Counted from the stretch's first letter, positions 7,595 to 17,646 are shown. The stretch is DNA of 64,000 nt from an uncultured Paracoccaceae bacterium (GCA_947502145.1 CANMYO010000001.1:1178001-1242000); one strand, 5' to 3'. Translations and numbers: made by a program. Notes: a model not told the origin generated them from the sequence alone.

Positions 7595-9511
7595 ATGGCT
7601 GACCGACCCAAAACCCCTGTGCTAGACACTGTTTCGGTGCCTGCAGACATGAAAACGCTGAGCGATCAGCAACTGCAGCAATTGGCGCATGAAGTGCGCG
7701 AAGAGACCATCTCGGCGGTGTCGGTGACGGGGGGGCATCTGGGCGCGGGCCTGGGTGTGGTCGAACTGACCGTGGCGTTGCACGCGGTATTTGATGCGCC
7801 CAAGGACAAGATCATCTGGGATGTGTCGCACCAATGTTACCCGCACAAGATCCTGACCGGCCGCCGCGACCGCATTCGGACCCTGCGCCAAAAGGACGGG
7901 TTAAGCGGGTTTACCAAACGCAGCGAAAGCGAATTTGACCCCTTTGGCGCGGCGCATTCCTCGACCTCGATTTCCGCGGCGCTTGGCTTTGCCGTGGCGC
8001 GGGACCTTGGCGGCGAAGGCGGTGATGCGATTGCGGTGATTGGCGACGGGGCGATGTCTGCGGGCATGGCGTACGAGGCGATGAACAACGCCGGGCACCT
8101 CAAGAAACGGCTGATCGTGATCCTGAACGACAATGAAATGTCGATTGCAGAGCCTGTGGGGGCCATGTCGTCCTACCTTTCGCGGCTGTATGCGGGCGAA
8201 CCGTTTCAGGAATTGAAGGCCGCGGCCAAGGGGGCGGTGTCCCTGTTGCCGGAACCGTTCCGCGAGGGTGCCAAACGGGCCCGCGACATGGTCAAACACA
8301 TGACGGTTGGCGGGACATTGTTCGAAGAGCTTGGCTTTTCCTATCTGGGCCCGATTGATGGCCATGACATGGAACAGTTGCTGTCGGTTCTGCGCACGGT
8401 GAAGTCGCGCGCCACCGGCCCTATCCTGATCCATGCGATCACGCAAAAGGGCAAGGGATACCATCCTGCAGAATCCGCGCGCGACAAGGGTCACGGTGTC
8501 GGTTCGTTTGATGTTGTTACCGGAGAGCAGAAGAAAGCACCGTCAAACGCCCCGTCCTACACGAGCGTTTTTTCACAATCCCTGCTAAAATTGGCTGAAA
8601 CAGACTCTAAAATCTGCGCGGTCACCGCAGCGATGCCGGATGGCACGGGGCTCAAGACTTTTATGGAACGCTACGCTTCGCGGTGTTTTGACGTTGGCAT
8701 CGCAGAGCAGCATGCCGTGACCTTCAGTGCGGGGCTGGCCGCGGGCGGGATGAAGCCGTTCTGCGCGCTTTATTCCACGTTCCTGCAACGTGGCTATGAC
8801 CAGGTTGTGCATGACGTCGCCATTCAGCGGTTGCCGGTCCGCTTTGCAATTGATCGCGCCGGGCTTGTCGGCGCGGATGGCGCGACTCATGCCGGGGCTT
8901 TTGATGTGGCCTATCTGGCGAACCTGCCGGGGTTTGTCGTGATGGCCGCTGCGGATGAGGCGGAATTGGTGCGCATGGTTGCGACCGCCGCCGCCTATGA
9001 CGACGGGCCTTCTGCATTCCGCTTTCCCCGCGGCGAAGGCGTCGGGGTGGACATACCCGACGATGCCGTGCCGCTGGAGATTGGCAAGGGCCGGATGATC
9101 CGCGAAGGGTCACAGGTGGCTATCCTGTCATTCGGCACCCGCCTGCAAGAGGTCGAGGCCGCCTGCGAGTCGTTGCAGGCCAAGGGGATTACCCCCACCG
9201 TCGCGGATGCGCGGTTTGCCAAGCCGCTGGACCGCGATCTTGTGCTGCAACTTGCCGCGGATCACGCCGCGCTGATCACCGTGGAAGAAGGCGCCGTGGG
9301 CGGATTTGGAAGCCATGTCGCGCAGCTATTGGCGGATGAGGGCGTCTTTGACGATGGGTTGAAATTCCGTTCGATGGTGTTGCCCGACACCTTTATCGAT
9401 CAGGCGAGCCCGCGCGACATGTATGCCGTTGCGGGGCTGAACGCCGATGATATCGAGGCAAAGGTGTTGTCGGTCCTCGGCGTTGCAAAAATAGGGTCTA
9501 AGACGGCCTGA
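7595..9511 (+). CDS. dxs: 1-deoxy-D-xylulose-5-phosphate synthase, copy 1
   Basis: A 638-residue TPP-dependent transketolase-like enzyme that condenses pyruvate and glyceraldehyde-3-phosphate, the first step of the MEP isoprenoid pathway. The TPP/Mg motif is GDGAMSAG with the downstream NN pair (about 148-172). The catalytic-glutamate region is [11 protein letters not shown] and the substrate-binding run is [15 protein letters not shown]. An AGGAGG precedes the start. It is the last gene of the hdaH-xseB-ispA-dxs unit. A second full-length dxs lies at 48499-50415 beside the puf operon; this copy is probably the housekeeping one because of its ispA neighbour. Confidence 0.95.
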   Translation: MADRPKTPVLDTVSVPADMKTLSDQQLQQLAHEVREETISAVSVTGGHLGAGLGVVELTVALHAVFDAPKDKIIWDVSHQCYPHKILTGRRDRIRTLRQKDGLSGFTKRSESEFDPFGAAHSSTSISAALGFAVARDLGGEGGDAIAVIGDGAMSAGMAYEAMNNAGHLKKRLIVILNDNEMSIAEPVGAMSSYLSRLYAGEPFQELKAAAKGAVSLLPEPFREGAKRARDMVKHMTVGGTLFEELGFSYLGPIDGHDMEQLLSVLRTVKSRATGPILIHAITQKGKGYHPAESARDKGHGVGSFDVVTGEQKKAPSNAPSYTSVFSQSLLKLAETDSKICAVTAAMPDGTGLKTFMERYASRCFDVGIAEQHAVTFSAGLAAGGMKPFCALYSTFLQRGYDQVVHDVAIQRLPVRFAIDRAGLVGADGATHAGAFDVAYLANLPGFVVMAAADEAELVRMVATAAAYDDGPSAFRFPRGEGVGVDIPDDAVPLEIGKGRMIREGSQVAILSFGTRLQEVEAACESLQAKGITPTVADARFAKPLDRDLVLQLAADHAALITVEEGAVGGFGSHVAQLLADEGVFDDGLKFRSMVLPDTFIDQASPRDMYAVAGLNADDIEAKVLSVLGVAKIGSKTA

Positions 9512-9527
9512 TTGGCCCTTTCGCGGG

Positions 9528-10385
9528 CTATTCCGCCTCGTCCCTGAGCAAGGCCGCCAGCCCGGCGCGGTAGTCGGGATAGCGCAGTATGACCCCCAAT
9601 TCGGATTTGATCCGATCGTTGCTGACCTTCTTGCTTTCGGCATAGAAACTGCGCGCCATCGGGCTGAGGTCGGCATCTTCGAAGGCGACCGCCTCTGGCA
9701 CCGGCAACCCCAAAAGCTCTGCCGCATGGGCGATCACATCCTGTGGCGGGGCGGGGTCATCGTCGCAGACGTTATAGGCCGCGCCGGGGTTCGGTTTGGC
9801 GATCGAGGCGGCAAGCACCTGCGCGATGTCTTCGACATGGGTGCGGCTAAACACCTGCCCCTGCTTGATGATCCGCCGCGCCGTGCCATTGCGGACCTTT
9901 GAAAACGGGCCGCGTCCGGGGCCGTAGATGCCCGCCAGTCGAAAGATATGCAGGGGCAGGCCGGGGATCGCGCGCCAGGCCGCTTCGGCGGCAACGCGGG
10001 CCTGCCCCCGTGCGGTTGCAGGCGACAGCGCGGTGTCTTCGTCAACCCAACCCCCACCATGATCGCCGTAGACGCCGGTGGTGGACAGATAGCCAACCCA
10101 GGCAAACTGATCCGCCCGCGCCGCAATTTCAGACTCTAATTCGGCCAAAACCGGGTCCCCATCAGCCGTGGGGCTGGCGGAAATCAACAGATGTGTCGCC
10201 GCATCCAATGCCGGGATCATATTGGCACCGGGCCAGATGCGCGGTTCCACACCGCGCGCCATCATCGCGCCCAGCTTGTCATCGTTGCGTGTCGTGCCGA
10301 TGATCCGCCAGGTGTCGACGCGCAAATGCGGCTCGAGCGCCTGCGCGGAATAGCCGTGCCCAAATGAAATCAATGTATATGTCAT
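9528..10385 (-). CDS. NAD(P)-dependent SDR/epimerase-like protein
   Basis: A 285-residue extended short-chain dehydrogenase-like protein. The N-terminal nucleotide-binding loop reads SFGHGYSAQAL, a GxxGxxA variant. It is followed by VGYLSTTGVYGDHGGGW, where the YGD and serine resemble the catalytic triad region, and by FRLAGIYGPGRGPF, which is characteristic of the YeeZ-like epimerase subfamily. A cytosolic oxidoreductase on an unknown nucleotide-sugar or related substrate is likely. It is divergent from the following methyltransferase and convergent with dxs. Confidence 0.75.
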   Translation of the reverse strand: MTYTLISFGHGYSAQALEPHLRVDTWRIIGTTRNDDKLGAMMARGVEPRIWPGANMIPALDAATHLLISASPTADGDPVLAELESEIAARADQFAWVGYLSTTGVYGDHGGGWVDEDTALSPATARGQARVAAEAAWRAIPGLPLHIFRLAGIYGPGRGPFSKVRNGTARRIIKQGQVFSRTHVEDIAQVLAASIAKPNPGAAYNVCDDDPAPPQDVIAHAAELLGLPVPEAVAFEDADLSPMARSFYAESKKVSNDRIKSELGVILRYPDYRAGLAALLRDEAE

Positions 10386-10440
10386 TTGCCCTAGGTGGCT
10401 TAGCTCTGGACCTGATGCAAGTCCGTGTTAACCTGAATTC

Positions 10441-11070
10441 ATGGGAAAGCCGCCAAGCCTCAGTAATGCCTATGCGCTCACGTCAGACGCCGATCTGCGT
10501 GCGTTATATGCGGATTGGGCAGACACCTACGAGGCGGGGTTTGGTGCGGTCATGGGCTATCAGCTCCCACGGGAGGTGACGCTGACCTTTGTCGGGGCTG
10601 GCGGCTGCGGCCCGGTTCTGGACTTTGGCGCCGGTACCGGGCTTGTCGCGGATGAACTGGCTGCAAAGGGCGTTGGCCCGATTGACGGGGTTGATCTGTC
10701 TGCCGAGATGCTGGACGTCGCACGGCAGAAGGGGATCTATCGCGACCTTTTTGCCGAGAATATTCTTGCCCCCGGCCATCAGCTGCCTGCGGGACGCTAT
10801 GACGGAATTGTCAGCGCGGGCACCTTCACCCATGGCCATGTCGGGGCAGAAGGGCTTCGCCCGTTGCTGGGCTTTGCCAATCCCGGCGCTTTGATTGTCT
10901 TGTCGGTCAATGCGAAGCATTTTGAATTGGCCGGATTTGCCGCCGAAATCGCCGCGTTAGACACTGAAATCAGCGATTTTGCCCTGCGCGACGTGCGGAT
11001 TTATGATGACCGCGCCGCAGAAGAACACCGCAAAGACCTGGCCAAGCTGATGGTGTTCCGCCGCGCTTAG
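10441..11070 (+). CDS. Class I SAM-dependent methyltransferase
   Basis: A 209-residue Rossmann methyltransferase. Motif I is VLDFGAGTGLVADEL at about 60-74, followed by the acidic end of strand 2 in DGVDLSAEMLDVAR. The N-terminal YADWADTYEAGFG segment is typical of small-molecule methyltransferases of the Williams-Beuren-like type. The substrate is unknown. Its stop overlaps the convergent aldolase by 4 bases. Confidence 0.75.
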   Translation: MGKPPSLSNAYALTSDADLRALYADWADTYEAGFGAVMGYQLPREVTLTFVGAGGCGPVLDFGAGTGLVADELAAKGVGPIDGVDLSAEMLDVARQKGIYRDLFAENILAPGHQLPAGRYDGIVSAGTFTHGHVGAEGLRPLLGFANPGALIVLSVNAKHFELAGFAAEIAALDTEISDFALRDVRIYDDRAAEEHRKDLAKLMVFRRA

Positions 11071-11816
11071 GTGGCGTAGTCAGACCCTTCCTGATCAAGG
11101 ATCGCCTTGAGTTCGCCCAGGTGGCGGGCGTCCTGTTCGGGGTAGGATTCAAGCTCTTGCGCGGTTTTCTCGGCAATCTGATCCGGGATTATGCGCAGGG
11201 GTTGTCCGGTTTGCAGCGCGCGAATGTAGGTTTCTGCCGCGCGTTCGAAATAATAGAGTCTGTTAAAGGTCTCGGCTACAGTATCCCCGATGATCAGGAT
11301 GCCATGATTGCCCATCACCATGACCTTTTTGCGTGGATCGGAGAATTGCGCAGCACAGCGCGCGCCTTCGTCCTCAAAGGCCAGCCCGCCATAGTTTTCG
11401 TCAACGATGGTCCGATCAAAGAACGTACAGCAGTTCTGGTCAATCGGGGGCAGGGTCGAATCCTGCAACGACGCCAGCACAGTCGAAAAGATCGGGTGAA
11501 CATGCATTGCGCAACGGGCATGGGGAACCAGCCGGTGCATACCGCCATGTAGGCCCCATGCGGTGGGATCGGGCGCGTTGGGCCCCTTGAGCGTGTCGGG
11601 GTCGTTGGCATCCACCACGATCAGGTCGCTCGCCTTGATGCGGGAAAAGTGCATCTGGTTGGGGTTCATCAGAAACCGGGTGCCGTCGTCATTGATGGCA
11701 AGGCTGAAATGGTTGGCCACCGCTTCGTGCAGGTTCAGCCGTGCGGTCCAGCGGAAGGCCGCTGCCAGGTCCACACGCTCCGCCCAATGAGTCATGTTGT
11801 GTTTTGCCACATTCAT
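11067..11816 (-). CDS. Class II aldolase/adducin-family protein
   Basis: A 249-residue protein of the zinc-dependent class II aldolase/adducin head fold. Metal-ligand candidates are the two histidines of MHVHPI and the histidine in MGNHGIL. The N-terminal RLNLHEAVANHFSLAI segment is conserved in the family. Reactions in the family include fuculose-phosphate aldolase and ribulose-phosphate epimerase, so the exact one is undetermined. It lies divergent from an aldonate dehydratase, so involvement in pentose or hexose breakdown is plausible but inferred. Confidence 0.75.
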   Translation of the reverse strand: MNVAKHNMTHWAERVDLAAAFRWTARLNLHEAVANHFSLAINDDGTRFLMNPNQMHFSRIKASDLIVVDANDPDTLKGPNAPDPTAWGLHGGMHRLVPHARCAMHVHPIFSTVLASLQDSTLPPIDQNCCTFFDRTIVDENYGGLAFEDEGARCAAQFSDPRKKVMVMGNHGILIIGDTVAETFNRLYYFERAAETYIRALQTGQPLRIIPDQIAEKTAQELESYPEQDARHLGELKAILDQEGSDYAT

Positions 11817-11947
11817 CGCGAATCCCCCTTTTGCGATCAGTTTGCGCGTCCGTAGGTCGGCGCGCCAGTGATTTCCCGTATCAGTTTGCCCTTTGTGTCG
11901 CCTGTAGGTTTGCGTATGTAGGCGCTAACACAGCATGAGGTCCCGAC

Positions 11948-13690
11948 ATGACGTTTAAGCCAGCCCCTTGGCCCCGCAAACTGCGCTCACAGCATTGGTT
12001 CGGCGGAAACAGCAAAGATGCGATCTATCGCAGGTCCTGGATGGGCAATCAGGGGTTTCCGCCTGACATGTTTGACGGACGCCCGGTCATTGGCATTTGC
12101 AACACATGGTCAGAGCTGACCCCCTGCAATGCGCATCTGCGTGATCTGGCAGAGCGGGTGAAGTTCGGCATCTACGAGGCGGGCGGATTTCCGGTTGAAT
12201 TTCCGGTGTTTTCCCCGTCCGAGGTGGCGCTGCGCCCAACCGCGATGATGTTCCGCAACCTGGCGGCGATGGATGTCGAAGAATCGCTGCGCGGCAAGCC
12301 GATTGACGGTGTGGTGCTGCTGGCCGGGTGTGACAAGACGACGCCGGCGCTGCTGATGGGCGCGGCGAGTGTTGATATCCCCGCGATCATGATCAGCGGC
12401 GGCCCGATGCTGAACGGGCATTTCCGGGGTGAGACGATCGGATCGGGCACGCATATTCGCCACTTTAGTGCGGCCGTCGCCGCTGGAGAGATGACGCCCG
12501 AGGAATTTGCCGCGGCAGAGGCCTCGATGTCGCGCAGCGCGGGGTCGTGCAACACCATGGGCACCGCCAGCACGATGGCAAGCATGGCCGAGGCGCTGGG
12601 CATGGCGATGTCAGGCAACGCCGCCATCCCCGCGGTGGACAGCCGGCGCCGGATGATGTCGCAGCTGACCGGGCGGCGCATTGTCGATATGGTCAAGGAT
12701 GATCTGAAGCCTTCGGACATCATGACAAAACCGGCCTTTGAAAACGCGATCCGCACCAATGGCGCAATTGGCGGGTCGACCAACGCCGTTGTGCACCTGC
12801 TGGCGCTGGCGGGCCGGGTCGGGATTGACCTGACACTGGACGATTGGGACCGCTGCGGCAAAGACGTGCCAACGATTGTGAACCTGATGCCGTCGGGCAA
12901 ATACCTGATGGAAGAATTCTTTTACGCCGGCGGTCTGCCGGTGGTGATCAAGCATCTGGGCGAAAGCGGACTCTTGCACAAGGATGCGCTGACTGTGTCC
13001 GGCGGCTCCATCTGGGATGAGGTCAAGGACGTGCAGAACTGGAACGACGATGTGATCCTGCCGGTCGAAAATGCGCTGACCGCCTCGGGCGGGATCGCGG
13101 TGCTGCGCGGCAACCTTGCGCCCAATGGCGCGGTGCTCAAACCCTCGGCGGCGAGCCCGCATCTGATGAAACACCGCGGTCGCGCCGTCGTGTTCGAGGA
13201 TATCGAGGACTACAAGGCGAAGATCGCGGATGACGATCTGGATATTGATGAAACCTGCGTCATGGTGCTGAAGAACTGCGGCCCGCGCGGCTATCCCGGC
13301 ATGGCCGAGGTTGGCGATATGGTGCTGCCGCCCAAGGTTCTGAAAAAAGGGGTGCGCGACATGGTGCGGATTTCCGATGCGCGGATGTCAGGGACGGCCT
13401 ATGGCACAGTGGTGCTGCATACATCGCCCGAGGCCGCCGTGGGCGGACCGCTGGCCGTGGTCCGCGATGGCGATATGATCGCCTTGGATGTCGCGGGGCG
13501 CAGCATCTCGCTTGAGATTTCCGGCGCAGAACTGGCCGCGCGTCTGGCAGACTGGACCCCGCCAGTGCAAAAGCCAGCGGGCGGCTATGCGCAGCTTTAC
13601 CACGAACGGGTCAACGGGGCCGAACAGGGCGCTGATTTTGATTTTCTTGTCGGCTGCCGGGGCAATGACGTCGCAAGGGAGTCACATTGA
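11948..13690 (+). CDS. IlvD/Edd-family aldonate dehydratase (L-arabinonate dehydratase-like)
   Basis: A 580-residue Fe-S dehydratase. The three expected cluster cysteines are visible in ICNTWSE, GCDKTTPA and GSCNTMGTAST. The opening (RSQHWFGGNSKDAIYRRSWM) matches the L-arabinonate/pentonate dehydratase subgroup rather than biosynthetic IlvD, and the length matches that subgroup. It converts an aldonate such as L-arabinonate to the 2-keto-3-deoxy acid. The next gene, overlapping by one base, is a sugar 1-dehydrogenase, supporting a non-phosphorylative sugar oxidation operon. D-galactonate or D-fuconate are alternative substrates. Confidence 0.85.
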   Translation: MTFKPAPWPRKLRSQHWFGGNSKDAIYRRSWMGNQGFPPDMFDGRPVIGICNTWSELTPCNAHLRDLAERVKFGIYEAGGFPVEFPVFSPSEVALRPTAMMFRNLAAMDVEESLRGKPIDGVVLLAGCDKTTPALLMGAASVDIPAIMISGGPMLNGHFRGETIGSGTHIRHFSAAVAAGEMTPEEFAAAEASMSRSAGSCNTMGTASTMASMAEALGMAMSGNAAIPAVDSRRRMMSQLTGRRIVDMVKDDLKPSDIMTKPAFENAIRTNGAIGGSTNAVVHLLALAGRVGIDLTLDDWDRCGKDVPTIVNLMPSGKYLMEEFFYAGGLPVVIKHLGESGLLHKDALTVSGGSIWDEVKDVQNWNDDVILPVENALTASGGIAVLRGNLAPNGAVLKPSAASPHLMKHRGRAVVFEDIEDYKAKIADDDLDIDETCVMVLKNCGPRGYPGMAEVGDMVLPPKVLKKGVRDMVRISDARMSGTAYGTVVLHTSPEAAVGGPLAVVRDGDMIALDVAGRSISLEISGAELAARLADWTPPVQKPAGGYAQLYHERVNGAEQGADFDFLVGCRGNDVARESH

Positions 13691-14601
13691 TGGGAACACC
13701 GATTTGTCTTGTGGGGATCGGAAAGATCGCCGTGGATGAGCATGTGCCATCGCTGAATGCCAGTGCAGACTGGGATCTGGCGGCAACCGTCAGCCGGGCG
13801 GGCACGGTTGATGGCGTGCCGGCGTTTACCGACTTTGACCGGTTTCTGGACGAACGACCCGAGGTGCGCGTGGTCAGCCTCTGCCTGCCGCCGGTGCCGC
13901 GCTACGATTACGCGGCCAAGGCCATTGCGGCCGGGCGTCATGTGATGCTGGAGAAACCACCGGGCGCCACGCTGGCCGAGGTGCAGGCGTTGCAGGCCCA
14001 GGCCGAAGCGGCGGGCGTGGTGCTGTTCACCACCTGGCACAGTCGCATGGCGGCTGGGGTTGCGGGGGCGAAAGCCTGGCTTGCCGGGCAACAGCTTGAC
14101 GCATTGCATATCACCTGGCGCGAAGATGTGCGCAAATGGCATCCCGGGCAGGACTGGGTGTTTGAGCCCGGCGGGATGGGGGTGATGGACCCCGGCATCA
14201 ATGCGCTGTCGATCCTGACCGAGATTTTGCCCGCGCCGGTGTTCCTGCGCAGCGCGACGTTGCAATTTCCGGCCAATCGGCAAACCCCGATTGCCGCAGA
14301 CCTGCAGTTTTCCGGCGGTGTCACCGCCGATTTCGACTGGCGCCAGACCGGCCCGCAGACGTGGGGCATGAAGGCGCGGACGGCGGTGGGTGAGATGGAA
14401 CTTGCCGATGGTGGCGCGACATTGCTGATCAATGGCGAAACGCAGGACGTTGGGCCAAATCGCGAATATCCCGCATTATATGACCGGATGGCAGCGCTGG
14501 TGAAATCGGGCCAATCAGACATTGATCTGGCCCCGATGGTGCATGTCGCGGATGCGCTGACGCTGGGGCGGCGCGAGATTGTCGCGGATTTCGACTTCTG
14601 A
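13690..14601 (+). CDS. Gfo/Idh/MocA sugar 1-dehydrogenase (L-arabinose/D-galactose type)
   Basis: A 303-residue NAD(P)-dependent oxidoreductase. The Rossmann loop is VGIGKIAVDEH near the N-terminus and the catalytic lysine motif is HVMLEKPPGATL. The conserved TWHSR, WHPGQDWVFEPGG and VMDPGINALSI segments are like those of the Azospirillum L-arabinose 1-dehydrogenase and related D-galactose 1-dehydrogenases. It would oxidise the sugar to its lactone, providing the substrate of the dehydratase encoded just upstream (TGATG overlap). No lactonase or transporter is visible nearby. The ATG at 13690 is preferred over the TTG three bases earlier. Confidence 0.82.
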   Translation: MGTPICLVGIGKIAVDEHVPSLNASADWDLAATVSRAGTVDGVPAFTDFDRFLDERPEVRVVSLCLPPVPRYDYAAKAIAAGRHVMLEKPPGATLAEVQALQAQAEAAGVVLFTTWHSRMAAGVAGAKAWLAGQQLDALHITWREDVRKWHPGQDWVFEPGGMGVMDPGINALSILTEILPAPVFLRSATLQFPANRQTPIAADLQFSGGVTADFDWRQTGPQTWGMKARTAVGEMELADGGATLLINGETQDVGPNREYPALYDRMAALVKSGQSDIDLAPMVHVADALTLGRREIVADFDF

Positions 14602-15008
14602 ACGATGGGGCCTCTGCGAGGCAAATTGGGGGATTCGGTCCATATAAGGGGGTGCTTAAACATCCCTTGGCTTTGGGGATTTAGGCACTCTTGGCACGTA
14701 ATCTGATGCAAGACCCGCAGTGGCGGGTGCATGGCCGGGTCAAATTCGCGGGCAACGGCAGCCGGTTTTGGTATCTGGAATTGTGCCGTAACCGCCTGAT
14801 TCATATGATAAAAACGGTCTGAACGACGAAATCTTGGTGCTGCAACATCCGCAGCCCTGCACTGCTGATCCTGCTGTCGCGCTACACTTGTGGAGTCATT
14901 TACCGCCCGGATCGGGTGCGGGTTCTTGAATACTCAAAAATTTACCATTTGATAAAAAATGAAGATGTGGCAAGCTTCCGCGCAGGACAGACGTCGTGAG
15001 GAGTGACC
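14602..15008. other. Intergenic stretch upstream of preTA
   Basis: About 400 bases separate the sugar dehydrogenase from preT. The stretch must hold the preTA promoter, but I see no confident -35/-10 pair and no copy of the RutR palindrome found at 24625. A weak inverted repeat lies around 14656-14682. One short rightward reading frame (14706-14822) is listed separately. Confidence 0.4.
14706..14822 (+). CDS. Possible 38-residue small protein
   Basis: A short frame from ATG 14706 encodes 38 residues rich in aromatic and basic residues (RFWYLELCRNR in the middle). It has no clear ribosome-binding site and no recognised family. It may be a real small protein, the tail of a decayed gene, or chance. 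I report it only because it is the one protein-like stretch in a long intergenic region. Confidence 0.15.
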   Translation: MQDPQWRVHGRVKFAGNGSRFWYLELCRNRLIHMIKTV

Positions 15009-16340
15009 ATGGCCAACGTGATGACATCGGGAATTGCTGCAGGCCGATTGCCCGCAGATGAGATTGCAGAGAATTTTGACGATCTGCATCCGCCCCTGAC
15101 ACCGCATGAGGCGGTTGTGGCTTCGGACCGATGCTACTTTTGCCATGACGCGCCTTGCGTGACGGCCTGCCCGACAGATATCGACATTCCGCTGTTCATT
15201 CGCCAGATCAGCACTGGCACGCCAGAGGCGGCTGCGCGCACGATCTTTGACAGCAATATTCTGGGCGGCATGTGCGCCCGTGTCTGTCCGACCGAAGACC
15301 TGTGCGAAGGCGTTTGCGTGCGCGAGGTGGCAGAGGGCAAGCCGGTGGAAATCGGGCGATTGCAGCGCCATGCCACCGATACGCTGATGGCGCAGCAGGG
15401 GCATCCCTTTGCCCGCGCCGCCGAGACCGGCAAGAAAATTGCCGTTGTCGGGGCCGGACCTGCCGGGCTGTCCTGCGCGCATCGTCTTGCGATGATGGGT
15501 CACGCCGTGACGCTGCTTGAGGCCAAGGGCAAGGCGGGTGGTCTGAATGAATTTGGCATTGCCGCCTACAAGGCCACCGATGACATCGCCGCGCGCGAGG
15601 TTGAATGGCTGATGGGCATCGGCGGTATCGAGCTGCACACCGGGCAGATCCTGGGCGACAATCTGAAACTTGATGAACTTGCCAACATGTTTGACGCGGT
15701 GTTCCTTGGCGTTGGGCTGGGCGGTGTGAATGCGCTTGGCGTTGCCGGTGATGATCTTGGCGGCGTGCATGATGCGGTGCGCTTTATCGCGCATCTGCGC
15801 CAGACCGATGACATGCAAGACCTGCCCATTGGCCGCAATGTGGTGGTGATTGGCGGCGGCATGACAGCGGTGGATGCGGCGGTGCAATCCAAGCTGCTGG
15901 GCGCTCAGAACGTGACAATCGCCTATCGCCGGGGGCGCGAACAGATGGGCGCGAGCCGTTATGAACAGGATCTGGCGACCTCCAAGGGGGTGCAGATCAT
16001 GTTCAACGTGCAGCCCAAGGCGGTGCATGGCGCGGAGACCGTTGAAGAGATTGAACTGGAATATACTGCGGATGATGGCAGCGGCCTGAAAGGCACTGGC
16101 GAAACGGTGCGTGTTGCAGCCGATCAGGTGTTTCGCGCCATCGGTCAGACCTTGACGCAGGATGGTGGTCTGGCGCTCGATGGACGCAAGATCAAAGTGA
16201 CAGAGACCGGCCGCACCAGCAATGACAAGGTCTGGGCCGGGGGCGATTGCACGCCCGGTGACGATCTGACCGTGGTGGCGGTGGCCGAGGGCCGCGATGC
16301 GGCGATGGATATTCATGCAACCCTGATGGGAGTGAAATGA
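15009..16340 (+). CDS. preT: NAD-dependent dihydropyrimidine dehydrogenase subunit PreT
   Basis: A 443-residue flavoprotein subunit. The N-terminus carries cysteine clusters for [4Fe-4S] centres (CYFCHDAPCVTACP at 42-55 and CARVCPTEDLCEGVC near 90-105). A FAD loop VGAGPAGLSCAHR follows near 145 and a second dinucleotide loop VVIGGGMTAVDAA near 280. With PreA it reduces uracil and thymine to the dihydro forms using NADH, the first step of reductive pyrimidine breakdown. The start is placed at 15009 because TGAGGAG lies 5 bases upstream. The later pathway enzymes are encoded from 24670 onward. Confidence 0.9.
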   Translation: MANVMTSGIAAGRLPADEIAENFDDLHPPLTPHEAVVASDRCYFCHDAPCVTACPTDIDIPLFIRQISTGTPEAAARTIFDSNILGGMCARVCPTEDLCEGVCVREVAEGKPVEIGRLQRHATDTLMAQQGHPFARAAETGKKIAVVGAGPAGLSCAHRLAMMGHAVTLLEAKGKAGGLNEFGIAAYKATDDIAAREVEWLMGIGGIELHTGQILGDNLKLDELANMFDAVFLGVGLGGVNALGVAGDDLGGVHDAVRFIAHLRQTDDMQDLPIGRNVVVIGGGMTAVDAAVQSKLLGAQNVTIAYRRGREQMGASRYEQDLATSKGVQIMFNVQPKAVHGAETVEEIELEYTADDGSGLKGTGETVRVAADQVFRAIGQTLTQDGGLALDGRKIKVTETGRTSNDKVWAGGDCTPGDDLTVVAVAEGRDAAMDIHATLMGVK

Positions 16341-16341
16341 A

Positions 16342-17646
16342 ATGGCAGACCTGACAACAGATTTTCTGGGCATCAAATCTCCGAATCCGTTCTGGCTGGC
16401 CTCGGCGCCGCCCACGGACAAGGAGTACAACGTCCGCCGCGCGTTTGAGGCGGGTTGGGGCGGCGTCGTCTGGAAGACGCTGGGCGCAGAAGGCCCCCCC
16501 GTGGTGAACGTGAACGGGCCGCGCTACGGCGCGATCTATGGGGCGGACCGCCGCCTGCTCGGTCTGAACAACATTGAACTGATCACCGATCGTCCGCTTG
16601 AGGTGAACCTCGAAGAGATGACCCGCGTGAAGGCGGATTATCCTGACCGGGCGCTGATCGCCTCGATCATGGTGCCCTGCGAAGAACAGGCGTGGAAAGA
16701 CATTCTGCCGCGGGTCGCGGAAACCGGTGCCGACGGGATCGAGCTGAACTTTGGTTGCCCGCATGGCATGTCCGAACGGGGCATGGGTGCGGCGGTCGGG
16801 CAGGTGCCCGAATACATCGAGATGGTCACCCGCTGGTGCAAGCAATATTACGACAAACCGGTCATCGTGAAACTGACACCGAACATTACAGATGTGCGCA
16901 AACCCGCGGCGGCGGCGATGCGCGGCGGCGCGGATGCGGTCAGCCTGATCAACACGATCAATTCGATCACATCCGTCAACCTCGATACAATGTCACCCGA
17001 ACCCTCGATTGATGGCAAAGGCAGTCACGGCGGCTATTGCGGCCCGGCGGTCAAACCCATTGCGATGTCGATGGTGTCGGAAATTGCCCGCAACCCTGAA
17101 ACTCACGGCCTGCCGATCTCTGGCATCGGGGGCGTGACCACCTGGCGCGACGCGGCAGAGTTCATGGCGCTGGGCTGCGGCAATGTGCAGGTCTGCACCG
17201 CTGTGATGACCTATGGCTTCAAAATCGTGCAAGAGATGATCTCGGGCCTGTCGCAATGGATGGACGAAAAGGGCCATCAGTCGACGGCGGATTTCATCGG
17301 CATGGCGGTGCCCAACGTCACCGACTGGCAGTATCTGAACCTGAATTACGTCGCCAAGGCGAAGATTGATCAGGATGCCTGCATATCCTGCGGGCGCTGT
17401 TTTGCCGCCTGCGAAGATACCAGCCATCAGGCGATTGCGATGTCCGAAGACCGCACCTTCACTGTTATAGATGAGGAATGTGTCGCCTGTAACCTTTGCG
17501 TTGATGTCTGTCCGGTCGAAGACTGCATTTCGATGGTGCCGATGAAACCGGGCGAGGTTGATCCGCGCACCGGCAAAGTGGTGGAGAAGGAGTACGCCAA
17601 CTGGACAACCCACCCCAACAATCCCGGTGCCGTGGCAGCCGAATAA
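16342..17646 (+). CDS. preA: NAD-dependent dihydropyrimidine dehydrogenase subunit PreA
   Basis: A 434-residue catalytic subunit. The N-terminal dihydroorotate-dehydrogenase-like FMN barrel (about 1-310) contains NFGCPHGMSERGMGAA, whose cysteine is the general acid, and the phosphate-binding SGIGGVTTW. The C-terminal ferredoxin domain has two CxxCxxC-type clusters (CISCGRCFAAC and CVACNLCVDVCP). It follows preT by one base, so the pair is co-translated and forms the cytosolic heteromer. It lies in a leftover position: the other pyrimidine genes are about 7 kb away. Confidence 0.92.
   Translation: MADLTTDFLGIKSPNPFWLASAPPTDKEYNVRRAFEAGWGGVVWKTLGAEGPPVVNVNGPRYGAIYGADRRLLGLNNIELITDRPLEVNLEEMTRVKADYPDRALIASIMVPCEEQAWKDILPRVAETGADGIELNFGCPHGMSERGMGAAVGQVPEYIEMVTRWCKQYYDKPVIVKLTPNITDVRKPAAAAMRGGADAVSLINTINSITSVNLDTMSPEPSIDGKGSHGGYCGPAVKPIAMSMVSEIARNPETHGLPISGIGGVTTWRDAAEFMALGCGNVQVCTAVMTYGFKIVQEMISGLSQWMDEKGHQSTADFIGMAVPNVTDWQYLNLNYVAKAKIDQDACISCGRCFAACEDTSHQAIAMSEDRTFTVIDEECVACNLCVDVCPVEDCISMVPMKPGEVDPRTGKVVEKEYANWTTHPNNPGAVAAE

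Noticed and set aside
14941-14956. FNR-type site near TTTGATAAAAAAT upstream of preT
   Set aside because: Only one half matches TTGAT; the second half does not resemble ATCAA, so it is not an FnrL site.
14934-16430. 498-codon leftward open frame
   Set aside because: It is antisense to preT, whose cysteine clusters and nucleotide loops are intact. The leftward product is His/Arg-rich without domain character, as usual for high-GC antisense frames.
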